The notes under the pieces are model-generated. The model saw nothing but the letters and a program-made list of their open reading frames with translations, had not been told where the DNA came from and searched no databases. A DNA stretch of 64,000 bases from Streptomyces toyocaensis (GTDB lineage: Bacteria > Actinomycetota > Actinomycetes > Streptomycetales > Streptomycetaceae): NCBI RefSeq assembly GCF_000725125.1, contig NZ_JFCB01000010.1, positions 62,001-126,000 of the forward strand, read 5' to 3'. Positions 1 through 8,600 of the stretch are shown in pieces. The stretch's first letter is position 1; each line of letters starts with the position of its first letter. The translations under genes were made by a program, and so were the position numbers.

Positions 1-199
1 GGGGAGGCATGCGCCCCGCATGAATGTGAGGTGGCTCTCACCCGGCCTCTTTGTGCGACCTCTACAAGGGAAAAGCCCTCTGAGCAGTCAGAACGCCCTC
101 CTGCCCGCATGGTTCTGTTCAGTGGTACCAGGAAAATGCCCCGGAGACTGTGAGGTGTCGACGGCTCGCAATCCCCGGTGCGCTTCGTAAGGTCACTAC
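1..199. other. upstream region of pccB
   Basis: No gene is visible in these 199 bases. A short dyad, GTGAG-N6-CTCAC, lies at 26-41 and could be a regulator site for the carboxylase genes. No convincing -35/-10 pair was found. The window starts here, so any upstream gene is cut off. Confidence 0.3.
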
Positions 200-1783
200 A
201 TGACCGTTTTGGATGAGGCGCCGGGTGAGCCGACCGACGCGCGCGGGCGCGTGGCCGAACTGCACGAGATCCGTGCCCGGGCACTGGCCGGCCCGAGTGA
301 GAAGGCGACCGCGGCGCAGCACGCCAAGGGCAAGCTGACCGCGCGGGAACGTATCGAACTGCTGCTGGACGCCGGTTCCTTCCGTGAGGTCGAGCAGTTG
401 CGCCGGCACCGGGCCACCGGCTTCGGTCTGGAGGAGAAGAAGCCTCACACCGACGGTGTCATCACCGGCTGGGGCACGGTCGAGGGCCGCACGGTCTTCG
501 TCTACGCCCATGACTTCCGGATCTTCGGCGGTGCGCTGGGCGAGGCCCACGCCACGAAGATCCACAAGATCATGGACATGGCCATCGCGGCCGGGGCGCC
601 CCTGGTGTCGCTGAACGACGGCGCGGGCGCCCGCATCCAGGAGGGTGTCTCCGCCCTCGCCGGGTACGGCGGCATCTTCCAGCGCAACACCAAGGCGTCC
701 GGCGTCATCCCGCAGATCAGCGTGATGCTCGGCCCGTGCGCGGGCGGCGCGGCCTACAGCCCCGCCCTCACCGACTTCGTGTTCATGGTCCGCGACACCT
801 CGCAGATGTTCATCACCGGCCCCGACGTGGTCAAGGCCGTCACGGGCGAGGAGATCACGCAGAACGGGCTCGGCGGCGCGGACGTGCACGCCGAGACCTC
901 CGGCGTGTGCCACTTCGCCTACGACGACGAGGAGACCTGCATCCACGAGGTGCGCTACCTGCTGTCCCTCCTCCCGCAGAACAACCGCGAGAACCCGCCC
1001 CGCGTGGAGTGCTCCGACGCCGCGGACCGGCGCGGCGAGGCCCTGCTCGACCTGGTGCCGGCCGACGGCAACCGGCCGTACGACATGGCGAAGGTGATCG
1101 AGGAGATCGTCGACGACGGCGAGTACCTGGAGGTCCACGAGCGCTGGGCACGCAACATCATCTGCGCGCTGGCCCGGATGGACGGTCAGGTCGTCGGCAT
1201 CGTCGCCAACCAGCCGCAGTCGCTGGCCGGCGTGCTGGACATCGAGGCGTCCGAGAAGGCCGCCCGCTTCGTGCAGATGTGTGACGCCTTCAACATCCCG
1301 ATCCTCACCTTCCTGGACGTCCCCGGCTTCCTCCCGGGCGTCGACCAGGAGCACGGCGGCATCATCCGCCACGGCGCGAAGCTGCTGTACGCCTACTGCA
1401 ACGCCACCGTGCCGCGGATCTCGCTGATCCTGCGCAAGGCCTACGGCGGCGCGTACATCGTCATGGACTCCCAGTCCATCGGCGCCGACCTCACCTACGC
1501 CTGGCCGACGAACGAGATCGCCGTGATGGGCGCCGAAGGCGCCGCCAACGTCATCTTCCGCCGCCAGATCGCCGACGCCGAGGACCCCGAGGCCATGCGC
1601 GCCCGCATGGTCAAGGAGTACAAGTCCGAGCTGATGCACCCCTACTACGCCGCCGAGCGCGGTCTGGTCGACGACGTCATCGACCCCGCCGAGACCCGCG
1701 AGGTGCTGATCCGTTCGCTGGCGATGCTGCAGTCCAAGCACGCCGATCTGCCGTCCCGCAAGCACGGCAACCCGCCGCAGTAA
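200..1783 (+). CDS. pccB: acyl-CoA carboxylase carboxyltransferase (beta) subunit
   Basis: This 527-residue protein belongs to the propionyl/acetyl-CoA carboxylase beta family. It moves the carboxyl group from biotin, carried on an alpha subunit, to acyl-CoA, making methylmalonyl- or malonyl-CoA for fatty-acid and polyketide synthesis in the cytoplasm. The crotonase-fold carboxyltransferase halves are both present. The N-terminal half has the glycine-rich ARIQEG and GPCAGGAAYSPA oxyanion-type loops (about 148-200). The C-terminal half has DVPGFLPG and KAYGGAYIVM (about 370-430). Length is typical of the family. The epsilon subunit gene follows 35 bases downstream, which marks this as the actinobacterial PccB/AccB type rather than a split bacterial AccD. 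No biotin-carrying alpha subunit is in the window. Substrate preference cannot be read with certainty from sequence alone. Confidence 0.93.
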   Translation: MTVLDEAPGEPTDARGRVAELHEIRARALAGPSEKATAAQHAKGKLTARERIELLLDAGSFREVEQLRRHRATGFGLEEKKPHTDGVITGWGTVEGRTVFVYAHDFRIFGGALGEAHATKIHKIMDMAIAAGAPLVSLNDGAGARIQEGVSALAGYGGIFQRNTKASGVIPQISVMLGPCAGGAAYSPALTDFVFMVRDTSQMFITGPDVVKAVTGEEITQNGLGGADVHAETSGVCHFAYDDEETCIHEVRYLLSLLPQNNRENPPRVECSDAADRRGEALLDLVPADGNRPYDMAKVIEEIVDDGEYLEVHERWARNIICALARMDGQVVGIVANQPQSLAGVLDIEASEKAARFVQMCDAFNIPILTFLDVPGFLPGVDQEHGGIIRHGAKLLYAYCNATVPRISLILRKAYGGAYIVMDSQSIGADLTYAWPTNEIAVMGAEGAANVIFRRQIADAEDPEAMRARMVKEYKSELMHPYYAAERGLVDDVIDPAETREVLIRSLAMLQSKHADLPSRKHGNPPQ

Positions 1784-1818
1784 CCCGGCGGACATCTTCC
1801 CCAGGGAGACTGAGAGCC

Positions 1819-2013
1819 ATGAGCACACCTGACATCCGTGTCGAGAAGGGCCATGCCGAGCCGGAGGAGGTCGCCGCGATCACGGCGATCCTCCTGGCCC
1901 GAGCGGCGACCCCGCCGCCGGCCACGGGTCCGGCCCACCGCGGCCGCGCCCGGGCCGGCTGGCGCCGCCTGGAGCGCGAGAACGGCTTCCGGGCCCCCCA
2001 CAGCTGGCGCTGA
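1819..2013 (+). CDS. accE: acyl-CoA carboxylase epsilon subunit
   Basis: This 64-residue protein matches the small actinobacterial carboxylase epsilon family. It has an acidic helical start (VEKGHAEPEEVAAITAILLA), a proline/alanine linker and the conserved basic end with a W-R-x-L-E-R motif and a terminal SW. Epsilon subunits bind the beta hexamer and raise carboxylase activity. It follows pccB by 35 bases with a good Shine-Dalgarno (GGGAGA), so the two are co-transcribed. A strong hairpin follows the stop. The short length is normal for the family, which is poorly conserved except at the two ends. Confidence 0.88.
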   Translation: MSTPDIRVEKGHAEPEEVAAITAILLARAATPPPATGPAHRGRARAGWRRLERENGFRAPHSWR

Positions 2014-2021
2014 CCTCAGGA

Positions 2022-2052
2022 AAGGGCCCCTCCATCAAGGAGGGGCCCTTCT
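2022..2052 (+). terminator. intrinsic terminator after accE
   Basis: A perfect 12-bp stem (AAGGGCCCCTCC with its complement) and a 5-base loop end at 2050, nine bases after the accE stop. It is followed by a weakly T-rich tail. It closes the pccB-accE operon. Confidence 0.8.
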
Positions 2053-2120
2053 TCGTTCTCCGGTGGGAAACCCTGGGCGCGGGGAACTGCGCGACCGGCC
2101 ACGAACCTCCCCGCACTGGG

Positions 2121-2166
2121 CATGCGACAGCCCCCGGCAGCCCGATGGCCGCAGGGGGCTCGCATG
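2121..2166 (-). terminator. hairpin after cvnD2
   Basis: A bulged hairpin pairs CATGCGA and AGCCCCC with GGGGGCT and CGCATG, 22 bases past the cvnD2 stop on the minus strand. It has no T-run. It probably ends the conservon transcript and separates it from the convergent carboxylase operon. Confidence 0.5.
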
Positions 2167-2187
2167 GCGCGGCGCGACGAGGTGCCG

Positions 2188-2769
2188 CTAGCGAAGACGC
2201 GCCATGAGGGCGTGTTCGACGAGCGTGATCAGCGCGGACTTCGCGTCGGCACGGTGCCGGGCGTCCGTCGTGATGATCGGGGTGTCGGGGCCGATCTGCA
2301 GGGCCTCCCGGACCTCGTCCGGGTTGTACGGCTGCTGGCCGTCGAAGCCGTTCAGCGCGATCACGAACGGCAGCCCGCTGTTCTCGAAGTAGTCCACCGC
2401 GGGGAAGCAGTCCGCCAGCCGGCGCGTGTCCACCAGGACGATCGCGCCGATGGCGCCGCGCACCAGGTCGTCCCACATGAACCAGAAGCGGTCCTGACCG
2501 GGCGTACCGAACAGGTACAGGATCAGGTCCTGGTCCAGGGTGATGCGGCCGAAGTCCATGGCCACCGTGGTGGTGGTCTTGTCCCCGGTGTGGGTGAGGT
2601 CGTCGATGCCTGCCGAAGCAGACGTCATGACGGCCTCCGTGCGCAGCGGGTTGATCTCCGAAACGGCCCCGACGAACGTGGTCTTGCCCACGCCGAAGCC
2701 ACCCGCCACCACGATCTTCGCCGAGGTGGTGGAGCGGGAAGGACCGCCGCTAGAGCTTGCGAAGTCCAC
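2188..2769 (-). CDS. cvnD2: conservon GTPase CvnD
   Basis: This 193-residue Ras-like GTPase is the last gene of the first conservon. It has a P-loop (GGFGVGKTT, about 23-31), a switch-II-type GTPGQDRF motif and ALNGFDG at the NKxD position, so the usual Asn-Lys-x-Asp guanine motif is altered, as is common in CvnD/MglA-like proteins. CvnD proteins cycle GTP and work with the roadblock protein CvnB near the membrane sensor CvnA. It starts with GTG inside the end of cvnC (20-base overlap), implying translational coupling. Its DNA is almost identical to cvnD1 at 7523-8113, with about eight differences over roughly 535 bases, unlike the other conservon genes. The number in the symbol is assigned by synteny with S. 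coelicolor. Confidence 0.93.
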   Translation of the reverse strand: MDFASSSGGPSRSTTSAKIVVAGGFGVGKTTFVGAVSEINPLRTEAVMTSASAGIDDLTHTGDKTTTTVAMDFGRITLDQDLILYLFGTPGQDRFWFMWDDLVRGAIGAIVLVDTRRLADCFPAVDYFENSGLPFVIALNGFDGQQPYNPDEVREALQIGPDTPIITTDARHRADAKSALITLVEHALMARLR

Positions 2770-3322
2770 TGAGCACCCTTTCGAGCAGTGTCACGTCTGG
2801 CTGGCCGCCGGCGTTCTCGTCGCCGCCGGGCTGATGAATGGCGACCAGTCCCGCCTCCGCCAAGTCGGCGACGAGGATCCTGGCCACGCCGAGAGGGATG
2901 GTCAGCAGGGCCGAGATCTCGGCCACCGACTTGATTTCCCGGCAGAGGTTGCAGATCCGCTGATGCTCGGGCAACTGGCCCTGCATCTGGTGCGGCTGCG
3001 CGGTGGTGTGCACCAGCGCCTCGATGGCGAGCTGGTAGCGCGGCCTGGTGCGGCCGCCCGTCATCGCGTACGGGCGCACCAGGGGATTGTTCGACGCCCC
3101 GGCGGGCGACGGTTCGGGTGCTCGGCGCTGCGGCTGCACCGGCTGGATGCGCGGGGCGTGCGGCTGGTCGTACGGCGAGGGGCCGGGGCCCTGCGGCGCG
3201 TACGGCTGCCGGTGGTCGGGGGCGGAGGGGTAGCCGTACCCGCTCTGGGCACCGTCGTTCTGGCCCTGTGCGGGACCGTACGACCAGTTGCCCGACGACG
3301 AACCGCCTGGGGGTGTTGCCAC
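2750..3322 (-). CDS. cvnC2: conservon DUF742 protein CvnC
   Basis: This 190-residue DUF742 protein is the third gene of the first conservon. The first 85 or so residues are a Pro/Gly/Gln-rich, probably disordered leader. The conserved domain then begins at VRPYAMTGGRTRPRY and has a winged-helix-like character (CREIKSVAEISALLTIPLG, then VADLAEAGLV). It ends with VTLLERVLSGLRKL, shared with the second copy. CvnC proteins are conservon partners of unclear biochemical role, thought to join the CvnA-CvnB-CvnD complex at the membrane. The GTG start at 3322 follows a strong GGAGGAG site. The second copy (131 residues) lacks the long leader, so this paralogue is unusually extended. Confidence 0.9.
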   Translation of the reverse strand: MATPPGGSSSGNWSYGPAQGQNDGAQSGYGYPSAPDHRQPYAPQGPGPSPYDQPHAPRIQPVQPQRRAPEPSPAGASNNPLVRPYAMTGGRTRPRYQLAIEALVHTTAQPHQMQGQLPEHQRICNLCREIKSVAEISALLTIPLGVARILVADLAEAGLVAIHQPGGDENAGGQPDVTLLERVLSGLRKL

Positions 3323-3416
3323 TTTCTCCTCCTCCGACTGTGCCTGGCACCCATCACTGTGGAGCCGCGTCCCGAAACCTTACGGTGCCGGGGCGCCAAA
3401 CCGCACCGTCCGTCCT

Positions 3417-3839
3417 TCAGTTGAGAAGGCTCCCCTGGAGCTCCGCGCGAAGGTCCGGCGTCAGGACCGTACCTGCCCGGTCGACCAGAAGGGCCATCTC
3501 GTACCCGATGAGGCCGATGTCCGCTTCCGGATGTGCGAGTACGGCAAGCGACGAACCGTCGGAAATGGACATGATGAACAGGAATCCCCGCTCCATCTCC
3601 ACAACCGTCTGGTTCACGCTGCCGCCCTCGAAGATCCGGGAGGCGCCTGCCGTCAGAGACGTCAGACCGGAGGCGACGGCCGCGAGCTGGTCGGCGCGGT
3701 CACGGGGAAAGCCTTCGGACATCGCCAGAAGGAGTCCGTCGGCGGAGACCACCACCGTGTGGGACACCCCCGGGGTGTTGTCCACGAAGTTGGTGATCAA
3801 CCAGTTCAGGTTCTGTGCCGCCTGGCTCATCGGGCTCAC
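3417..3839 (-). CDS. cvnB2: conservon roadblock/LC7 protein CvnB
   Basis: This 140-residue roadblock/LC7-domain protein is the second gene of the first conservon. Such proteins act as regulators or exchange-factor-like partners of MglA/CvnD GTPases. The family core is visible in NLNWLITNFVDNTPGVSHTV, VSADGLLLAMSEGFPRDRAD and ASGLTSLTAGASRIFEGG. I place the start at GTG 3839, one base after the cvnA stop, because GGAG sits 7 bases upstream and the length then equals the second copy. An ATG nine bases further in is the alternative. An open extension upstream of 3839 overlaps cvnA and is not supported. Confidence 0.92.
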   Translation of the reverse strand: MSPMSQAAQNLNWLITNFVDNTPGVSHTVVVSADGLLLAMSEGFPRDRADQLAAVASGLTSLTAGASRIFEGGSVNQTVVEMERGFLFIMSISDGSSLAVLAHPEADIGLIGYEMALLVDRAGTVLTPDLRAELQGSLLN

Positions 3840-3840
3840 A

Positions 3841-6800
3841 CTAACGCTCCTGGTTGTAGGTGCTGTCAGGACCGAAGCCCTGGCCGTTCGTTTCACTGCC
3901 CGCGCTGCGGCCTCGTTGGACACCGCGACGCAGGTTGCTCAGCCTGCCCCGGACGTCCTCCGGGGCGCGGGAGACCTGGGGGCCTCCCTGGGGGGTGTTC
4001 TCGGCGGCTCCCTGGACCAGGTTGGCCTTGGGGACCCGTCGCGGCAGACCGGAGGAGGTCACTCCGCCCGCCTTGGGCTTCCGCAGCGCCGAGGCCTGCT
4101 GCCAGCGCTCGTCGTTGGCCGAGCGCCAGTCGCCGTCGCCGTCACCCTGCGGGGCGGGGGCCGGCGGCTCCTGGTCCACGCGCCGTGCGCCGCCCGTCCC
4201 GTTCGCACCGCTCGCGGTGGATCCGCGACGGGGAAGTCCGGCGTCGGTCAGGTCGTGGCCCTCGGAGGCACCCGCCCCCGGACGGTCGAAGCCTACGCTG
4301 TCCTGCTCGGGTACGTCAGCGGCCTGCGTGGATTCCGCGTCCGGGGTCTGAGCAGGGTACTGGGCCGGGTAGCCGTTGTGGTAGCCGTCCTGCTGCGGCC
4401 AGTCGTCCTCCCGGCGCCGCTCGGAGAAGGCCGGGAAGGCGTCGGGGGAGGAGGGACCCGCCGCCGCGTGGCCGTCCTGGGCCGGCTCCGCGTAGGAGGC
4501 GTCCGGGTAGGCGCCGTTGGACGAGAAGGAGTCGTTCTGCGGCAGGTGCCCGTTCTGCGCGTAGTAGCCCTCGCCGTACGCCGGCTGCTGCTGATCGTCG
4601 TAGGCCGTCTGCTGCCCGTCGTCGTACGCCTGCTGGTCGTACCCGGCGGTCCGCTGCTGCTCCTGGTAGCCGCCGTCGTAGCCCTGGCCGTCGGCATAGC
4701 CGCCCTGGCCGTTGCCGTCGTAGCCCTGGCCGTTGTCGTAGCCCTGTGGGGCGCCGAACTCGTCCTGGTAGCCGGACGCCTCGGGGGACTCCTGGCCGTT
4801 CGCGGCCGGCTCGGGGTGCGACTGGGCATCCAGGGCCGCCCGGCGCTCCTCGCGCATCAGGGAACGGCCGACGGGGTCCAGGTCCCGGATGTCGTCCGGG
4901 ACCTCCGAGTAGCGGCTGTCGTCGAAGCCCAGCTCCGCGGCGGTGCGCAGCGGCTGGTGGTGGAAGCTCTCACCCTGGAAGTTCTGTTCCGGGATGATCT
5001 GCGAGACCGTGAACTCGTCGCGCTGCGTCGGCTGCTCGCCGCCACCGCCGTGGGTGATCGCGTCCGGCAGCATGACCAGCGAGGTGGTGCCGGCCTGCTC
5101 GCCCGAGGGGCGCAGCTGGACCCGGATGCCGTGCCGGTCGGACAGCCGGCCGACCACGAACAGACCCATGCGCTGTGAGATCGCGGCGTCCACGGTCGGC
5201 GGGTTGGCCAGCTTGTGGTTGATGTCCGCGAAGTCCTCGGCGGTCAGGCCGATGCCCTTGTCGTGGATCTCGATCATGATGCGGCCGTCGGGGAGACGGG
5301 TCGCGGTGACGCGGACCTTGGTCTGCGGGGAGGAGAACGTCGTGGCGTTCTCCAGGAGCTCGGCGAGCAGGTGCACGAGGTCGGTCACCGCGCGGCCGTG
5401 GATCTCGGCCTCGGGGACGCCGGACAGCTCGATGCGCTCGTACTGTTCCACCTCGGAGGAGGCGGCGCGCAGCACGTCGACCAGCGGCACCGGCTGGTCC
5501 CAGCGGCGGCCGGGCTCCTCGCCGGCGAGGACCAGGAGGTTCTCGCCGTTGCGGCGCATACGGGTGGCCAGGTGGTCCAGGCGGAAGAGGTTCTCCAGCT
5601 GGTCCGGGTCCGCCTCGTTGTTCTCCAGGTCGGTGATCAGGGTCAGCTGGCCCTCGATCAGCGACTGGTTGCGGCGCGAGAGGTTGGTGAAGATCGCGTT
5701 GATGTTGCCCCGCAGCAGGGCCTGCTCGGCGGCGAGCCGGACGGCCTCGCGGTGGACCTGGTCGAAGGCGCGGGCGACCTCGCCGATCTCGTCCGTGGAG
5801 GAGATCGGGATCGGCGCGACCTTGGTGTCGACCCGGCCGGGGTCGGTCCGGGAGAGCTGGTCGACCAGCATCGGCAGGCGCTGCTCGGCGATGCCGAAGG
5901 CGGCGTTGCGCAGCTGGCGCATGGAGCGGCTCATCTGGCGGGCCACCATGCCGGCCAGGATGAACGCGGCGAGCAGGGCGACCACGACGGCGGCGCCGGT
6001 GATGAAGGCGTCGCGCTGGGCGTCGTCGGCGATCTGGGCGGCCTCGTTCACCGCGGCGTCGGCCAGATCCGATTCGATCTCGCGGTAGCCGTCGAACTTG
6101 AGGGTGTTCACGGCCCACCAGTTGGTGGGGGTGATGCCCTTCCCGGCGAGTTCCGCACGCGCGGAGGGGTCCGTGGAGGGGAGGCGGCCGAGCTCGGAGA
6201 TCATCGTCTCCGGCTTGGCGGGCGGCGGGACGTAGTCGGGGTCCTGCTCCTTGGCCGCCTTGGCCATGGCCGCGCCCTCGGCCTGGATCCTCTGCGCGGT
6301 CTGCTCCAGCTTGGCCTGGTCGGCCTCGGTGCCGCCGCCCTTGTACTCCTCGATGGCGATGCCCTCGAGGTAGGCGTACGAGGACAGGGCCACCCGCTGG
6401 CTGGCGAGCTGGCTGTCGGTCGGGCCCGGCTTCACCAGCAGGTGCATGCCGATGGAACGCTCGAGGGACAGCGCCGCCTTGGTCAGCGAGACCGCGTAGA
6501 CCGTACGTCCGTAGCTGGTGATGTTGCCGGTGCCGAGACCGAGTTCGTTGGCGAACTCCATCAGGGGGTGGGCGACCTCGACGTAGCCCTCCTCCGTCTG
6601 CACGCCCTTGAGCTTGGAGGTGTACGCGGCGGCACGCAGGTCGGCCAGCTTCGGCTCGCCCTCGCGGAACACCCGCAGCCGACGCTCCAGCCCGGGCTTG
6701 GACGGCATGTCCTGCGCGGCCTCGTCGAAGGCGTCGGCGGCCTTGTCGGTGGCGGCGCGTGCCTTGGAGACGTCCGGGTCGTCCTGGCCCTTGCCCTGCA

Positions 6801-7146
6801 GCAGCGGGACCGCGGTCACGTCGCGCTCGTTGTAGAGGGCGTTGGCGTAGGTGAGGGAGGCGCGCACCAGACGCGCGGTGTTCTCCGCGTCCTCGGCCTC
6901 GTTCCAGGTGTCGATCGAGCTCTTCACCTGGAAGCCGCCCATGACGAGGCCGACCAGCACGGGTATGAGCAGGATCGCGTTCAGCCTGGTCGCCACGCGC
7001 CAGTTGCGCGGGGACATGCGACCGCCGCTGGGGACGGGCGCGGTCGTGGACTCGGGCCCGGGCACAGGGACGGGCGCCGCTGTGCGCGGCGGCGGCGTGA
7101 AGTTGCCCCGGGCCGACGGCTCGGGACTGTTCTTGCTTCGCCTCAC
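3841..7146 (-). CDS. cvnA2: conservon sensor histidine kinase-like protein CvnA
   Basis: This protein of about 1101 residues is the membrane sensor of the first conservon. After a short Pro-rich cytoplasmic leader there is TM1 (about 54-74), a roughly 300-residue extracytoplasmic helical sensor of the nitrate/nitrite-sensing (NIT) type, TM2 (about 380-400) and a HAMP-like linker. A helical region with DHLATRMRRNGENLLVLAG stands where the phospho-acceptor helix should be. A GHKL ATPase domain follows, with N box LLAELLENATTFSSPQ (about 595) and G box HDKGIGL (about 630). The last 350 residues are disordered and Tyr/Gln/Gly-rich, with GYDNGQ/GYDGN repeats (DNA about 4560-4770). I chose GTG 7146 over ATG 7209 because GAGAGG lies 11 bases upstream, as at the cvnA1 start. 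Confidence 0.88.
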   Translation of the reverse strand: MRRSKNSPEPSARGNFTPPPRTAAPVPVPGPESTTAPVPSGGRMSPRNWRVATRLNAILLIPVLVGLVMGGFQVKSSIDTWNEAEDAENTARLVRASLTYANALYNERDVTAVPLLQGKGQDDPDVSKARAATDKAADAFDEAAQDMPSKPGLERRLRVFREGEPKLADLRAAAYTSKLKGVQTEEGYVEVAHPLMEFANELGLGTGNITSYGRTVYAVSLTKAALSLERSIGMHLLVKPGPTDSQLASQRVALSSYAYLEGIAIEEYKGGGTEADQAKLEQTAQRIQAEGAAMAKAAKEQDPDYVPPPAKPETMISELGRLPSTDPSARAELAGKGITPTNWWAVNTLKFDGYREIESDLADAAVNEAAQIADDAQRDAFITGAAVVVALLAAFILAGMVARQMSRSMRQLRNAAFGIAEQRLPMLVDQLSRTDPGRVDTKVAPIPISSTDEIGEVARAFDQVHREAVRLAAEQALLRGNINAIFTNLSRRNQSLIEGQLTLITDLENNEADPDQLENLFRLDHLATRMRRNGENLLVLAGEEPGRRWDQPVPLVDVLRAASSEVEQYERIELSGVPEAEIHGRAVTDLVHLLAELLENATTFSSPQTKVRVTATRLPDGRIMIEIHDKGIGLTAEDFADINHKLANPPTVDAAISQRMGLFVVGRLSDRHGIRVQLRPSGEQAGTTSLVMLPDAITHGGGGEQPTQRDEFTVSQIIPEQNFQGESFHHQPLRTAAELGFDDSRYSEVPDDIRDLDPVGRSLMREERRAALDAQSHPEPAANGQESPEASGYQDEFGAPQGYDNGQGYDGNGQGGYADGQGYDGGYQEQQRTAGYDQQAYDDGQQTAYDDQQQPAYGEGYYAQNGHLPQNDSFSSNGAYPDASYAEPAQDGHAAAGPSSPDAFPAFSERRREDDWPQQDGYHNGYPAQYPAQTPDAESTQAADVPEQDSVGFDRPGAGASEGHDLTDAGLPRRGSTASGANGTGGARRVDQEPPAPAPQGDGDGDWRSANDERWQQASALRKPKAGGVTSSGLPRRVPKANLVQGAAENTPQGGPQVSRAPEDVRGRLSNLRRGVQRGRSAGSETNGQGFGPDSTYNQER

Positions 7147-7522
7147 TCGACCAACAACCTCTCGGCGGTCGGCACCTTCGTCGTGCCGCAGTGTCTCAGA
7201 GCCCGGCATGCCATCGACTACTGAGTACGTCTTTGACCCATGGGCAGTTCAGGCATTCCAGCATGCCGACCAGCGCTCTTCCAAACATGGGAAGGCGGGG
7301 AATCCGAGTGAGGTAAGTCCTGGATAAAACGGTCATACAGAGCGAGCTCCAGCAAAAGGAAAGCTGTTCGTGCGCACAGCGATACCGCGTGAACGCGTCG
7401 CGTGTCGGCCTCACCCGATTCCTCTGCCGAAACGTTATGAACACCGGAGCCGGCGGTGTCAAAGGACACAGCCGGCCCCGGTACGTCTACGACAACCGCG
7501 GTACACCGCTTCTGTCGCGGCC
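7147..7522. other. intergenic region between the two conservons
   Basis: This 376-base gap holds the terminator hairpin of the cvn1 operon near 7444-7481 and the promoter region of cvnA2. I found no convincing gene, and no -35/-10 pair I would defend. Confidence 0.5.
7444..7481 (-). terminator. terminator after cvnD1
   Basis: A hairpin with about 15 paired bases and two mismatches (CCGG, GCCGGC and GTGTC blocks) and an AAAG loop lies 42 bases past the cvnD1 stop on the minus strand. It separates the two conservon operons. Confidence 0.6.
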
Positions 7523-8113
7523 CTACCTGAGACGCGCCATGAGGGCGTGCTCGACGAGCGTGATCAGCGCGGACTTCGCGTCCGCACGGTGCCGGGCGTC
7601 CGTCGTGATGATCGGGGCGTCGGGCCCGATCTGCAGGGCCTCCCGGACCTCGTCCGGGTTGTACGGCTGCTGGCCGTCGAAGCCGTTCAGCGCGATCACG
7701 AACGGCAGCCCGCTGTTCTCGAAGTAGTCCACCGCGGGGAAGCAGTCCGCCAGCCGGCGCGTGTCCACCAGGACCACCGCACCGATGGCGCCGCGCACCA
7801 GGTCGTCCCACATGAACCAGAAGCGGTCCTGACCGGGCGTACCGAACAGGTACAGGATCAGGTCCTGGTCCAGGGTGATGCGGCCGAAGTCCATGGCCAC
7901 CGTGGTGGTGGTCTTGTCCCCGGTGTGGGTGAGGTCGTCGATGCCTGCCGAGGCAGACGTCATGACGGCCTCCGTGCGCAGCGGGTTGATCTCCGAAACG
8001 GCCCCGACGAACGTGGTCTTGCCCACGCCGAAGCCACCCGCCACCACGATCTTCGCCGAGGTGGTGGAGCGGCTCTCGGAGACCGTCCCGCCGCTAGAGC
8101 TTGCGAAGTCCAC
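7523..8113 (-). CDS. cvnD1: conservon GTPase CvnD (near-identical copy)
   Basis: This 196-residue Ras-like GTPase ends the second conservon. Its P-loop (GGFGVGKTT), GTPGQDRF and other motifs match cvnD2. The protein differs only in a three-residue insertion and a few changes near residues 9-15 (SESRST) plus a handful of substitutions (A/T, V/I). The GTG start overlaps the end of cvnC by 20 bases, as in the other copy. CvnD GTPases are thought to relay the state of the CvnA sensor through CvnB. Because the rest of the operon has diverged, this gene looks homogenised with its neighbour rather than merely conserved. Confidence 0.93.
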   Translation of the reverse strand: MDFASSSGGTVSESRSTTSAKIVVAGGFGVGKTTFVGAVSEINPLRTEAVMTSASAGIDDLTHTGDKTTTTVAMDFGRITLDQDLILYLFGTPGQDRFWFMWDDLVRGAIGAVVLVDTRRLADCFPAVDYFENSGLPFVIALNGFDGQQPYNPDEVREALQIGPDAPIITTDARHRADAKSALITLVEHALMARLR

Positions 8114-8489
8114 TGAGCACCCTTTCGAGCAGTGTCACGTCCGGGGCGCCGGTCGTCTCGTCGCCGCCCGGCTGGTGCACGGCGACGAGTCCCGCCTCCG
8201 CCAGGTCGGCCACCAGGATCCGGGCGACACCCAGCGGCATGTTGAGCAGTGCCGAGACCTCGGCGACCGACTTCACCTCACGGCACAGGTGGCAGATGCG
8301 CTGGTGCTCGGGAAGGAGCCCCATGAGCGCTGCCGGGTCGGCCGTCGTACTGATCAGTGCCTCGATGGCCAGCTGATAACGCGGCCTGGTCCGGCCGCCG
8401 GTCATCGCATAGGGACGGACCAGCGGCTGGTCGCCCTCGTCCTCGTACGGCTCCGCGTACGGATCATGAGAGGCGGTGGGCGGGGTCAT
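8094..8489 (-). CDS. cvnC1: conservon DUF742 protein CvnC
   Basis: This 131-residue DUF742 protein is the third gene of the second conservon. The conserved domain runs from VRPYAMTGGRTRPRY through CHLCREVKSVAEVSALLNMP to LLERVLSGLRKL. The ATG at 8489 follows a near-perfect GGAGG five bases upstream, so I prefer it to an in-frame TTG at 8525. It lacks the long Pro/Gln leader of cvnC2. Its last 50 or so bases are nearly identical to those of cvnC2, so the homogenised tract reaches into this gene. Confidence 0.9.
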   Translation of the reverse strand: MTPPTASHDPYAEPYEDEGDQPLVRPYAMTGGRTRPRYQLAIEALISTTADPAALMGLLPEHQRICHLCREVKSVAEVSALLNMPLGVARILVADLAEAGLVAVHQPGGDETTGAPDVTLLERVLSGLRKL

Positions 8490-8600
8490 GGATCCTCCGG
8501 GCGGGACAGCAAGTCGGTCAGTCAAGCCGTCTGACGAGGCCGGTGGGGGGAGTGTGGCGGCCGGACGGTGATTTGGTGAGACGGGTGGTGCCGGAACCGA

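Noticed and set aside
3840..3923. N-terminal extension of cvnB2 upstream of GTG 3839
   Set aside because: It overlaps cvnA, lacks a ribosome site, and is not matched in the second conservon.
2188..8113. Duplicated 550-base DNA (cvnD copies) as an insertion sequence or mobile repeat
   Set aside because: The duplicated DNA is a coding gene in its expected operon position in both copies, with no terminal repeats or transposase.
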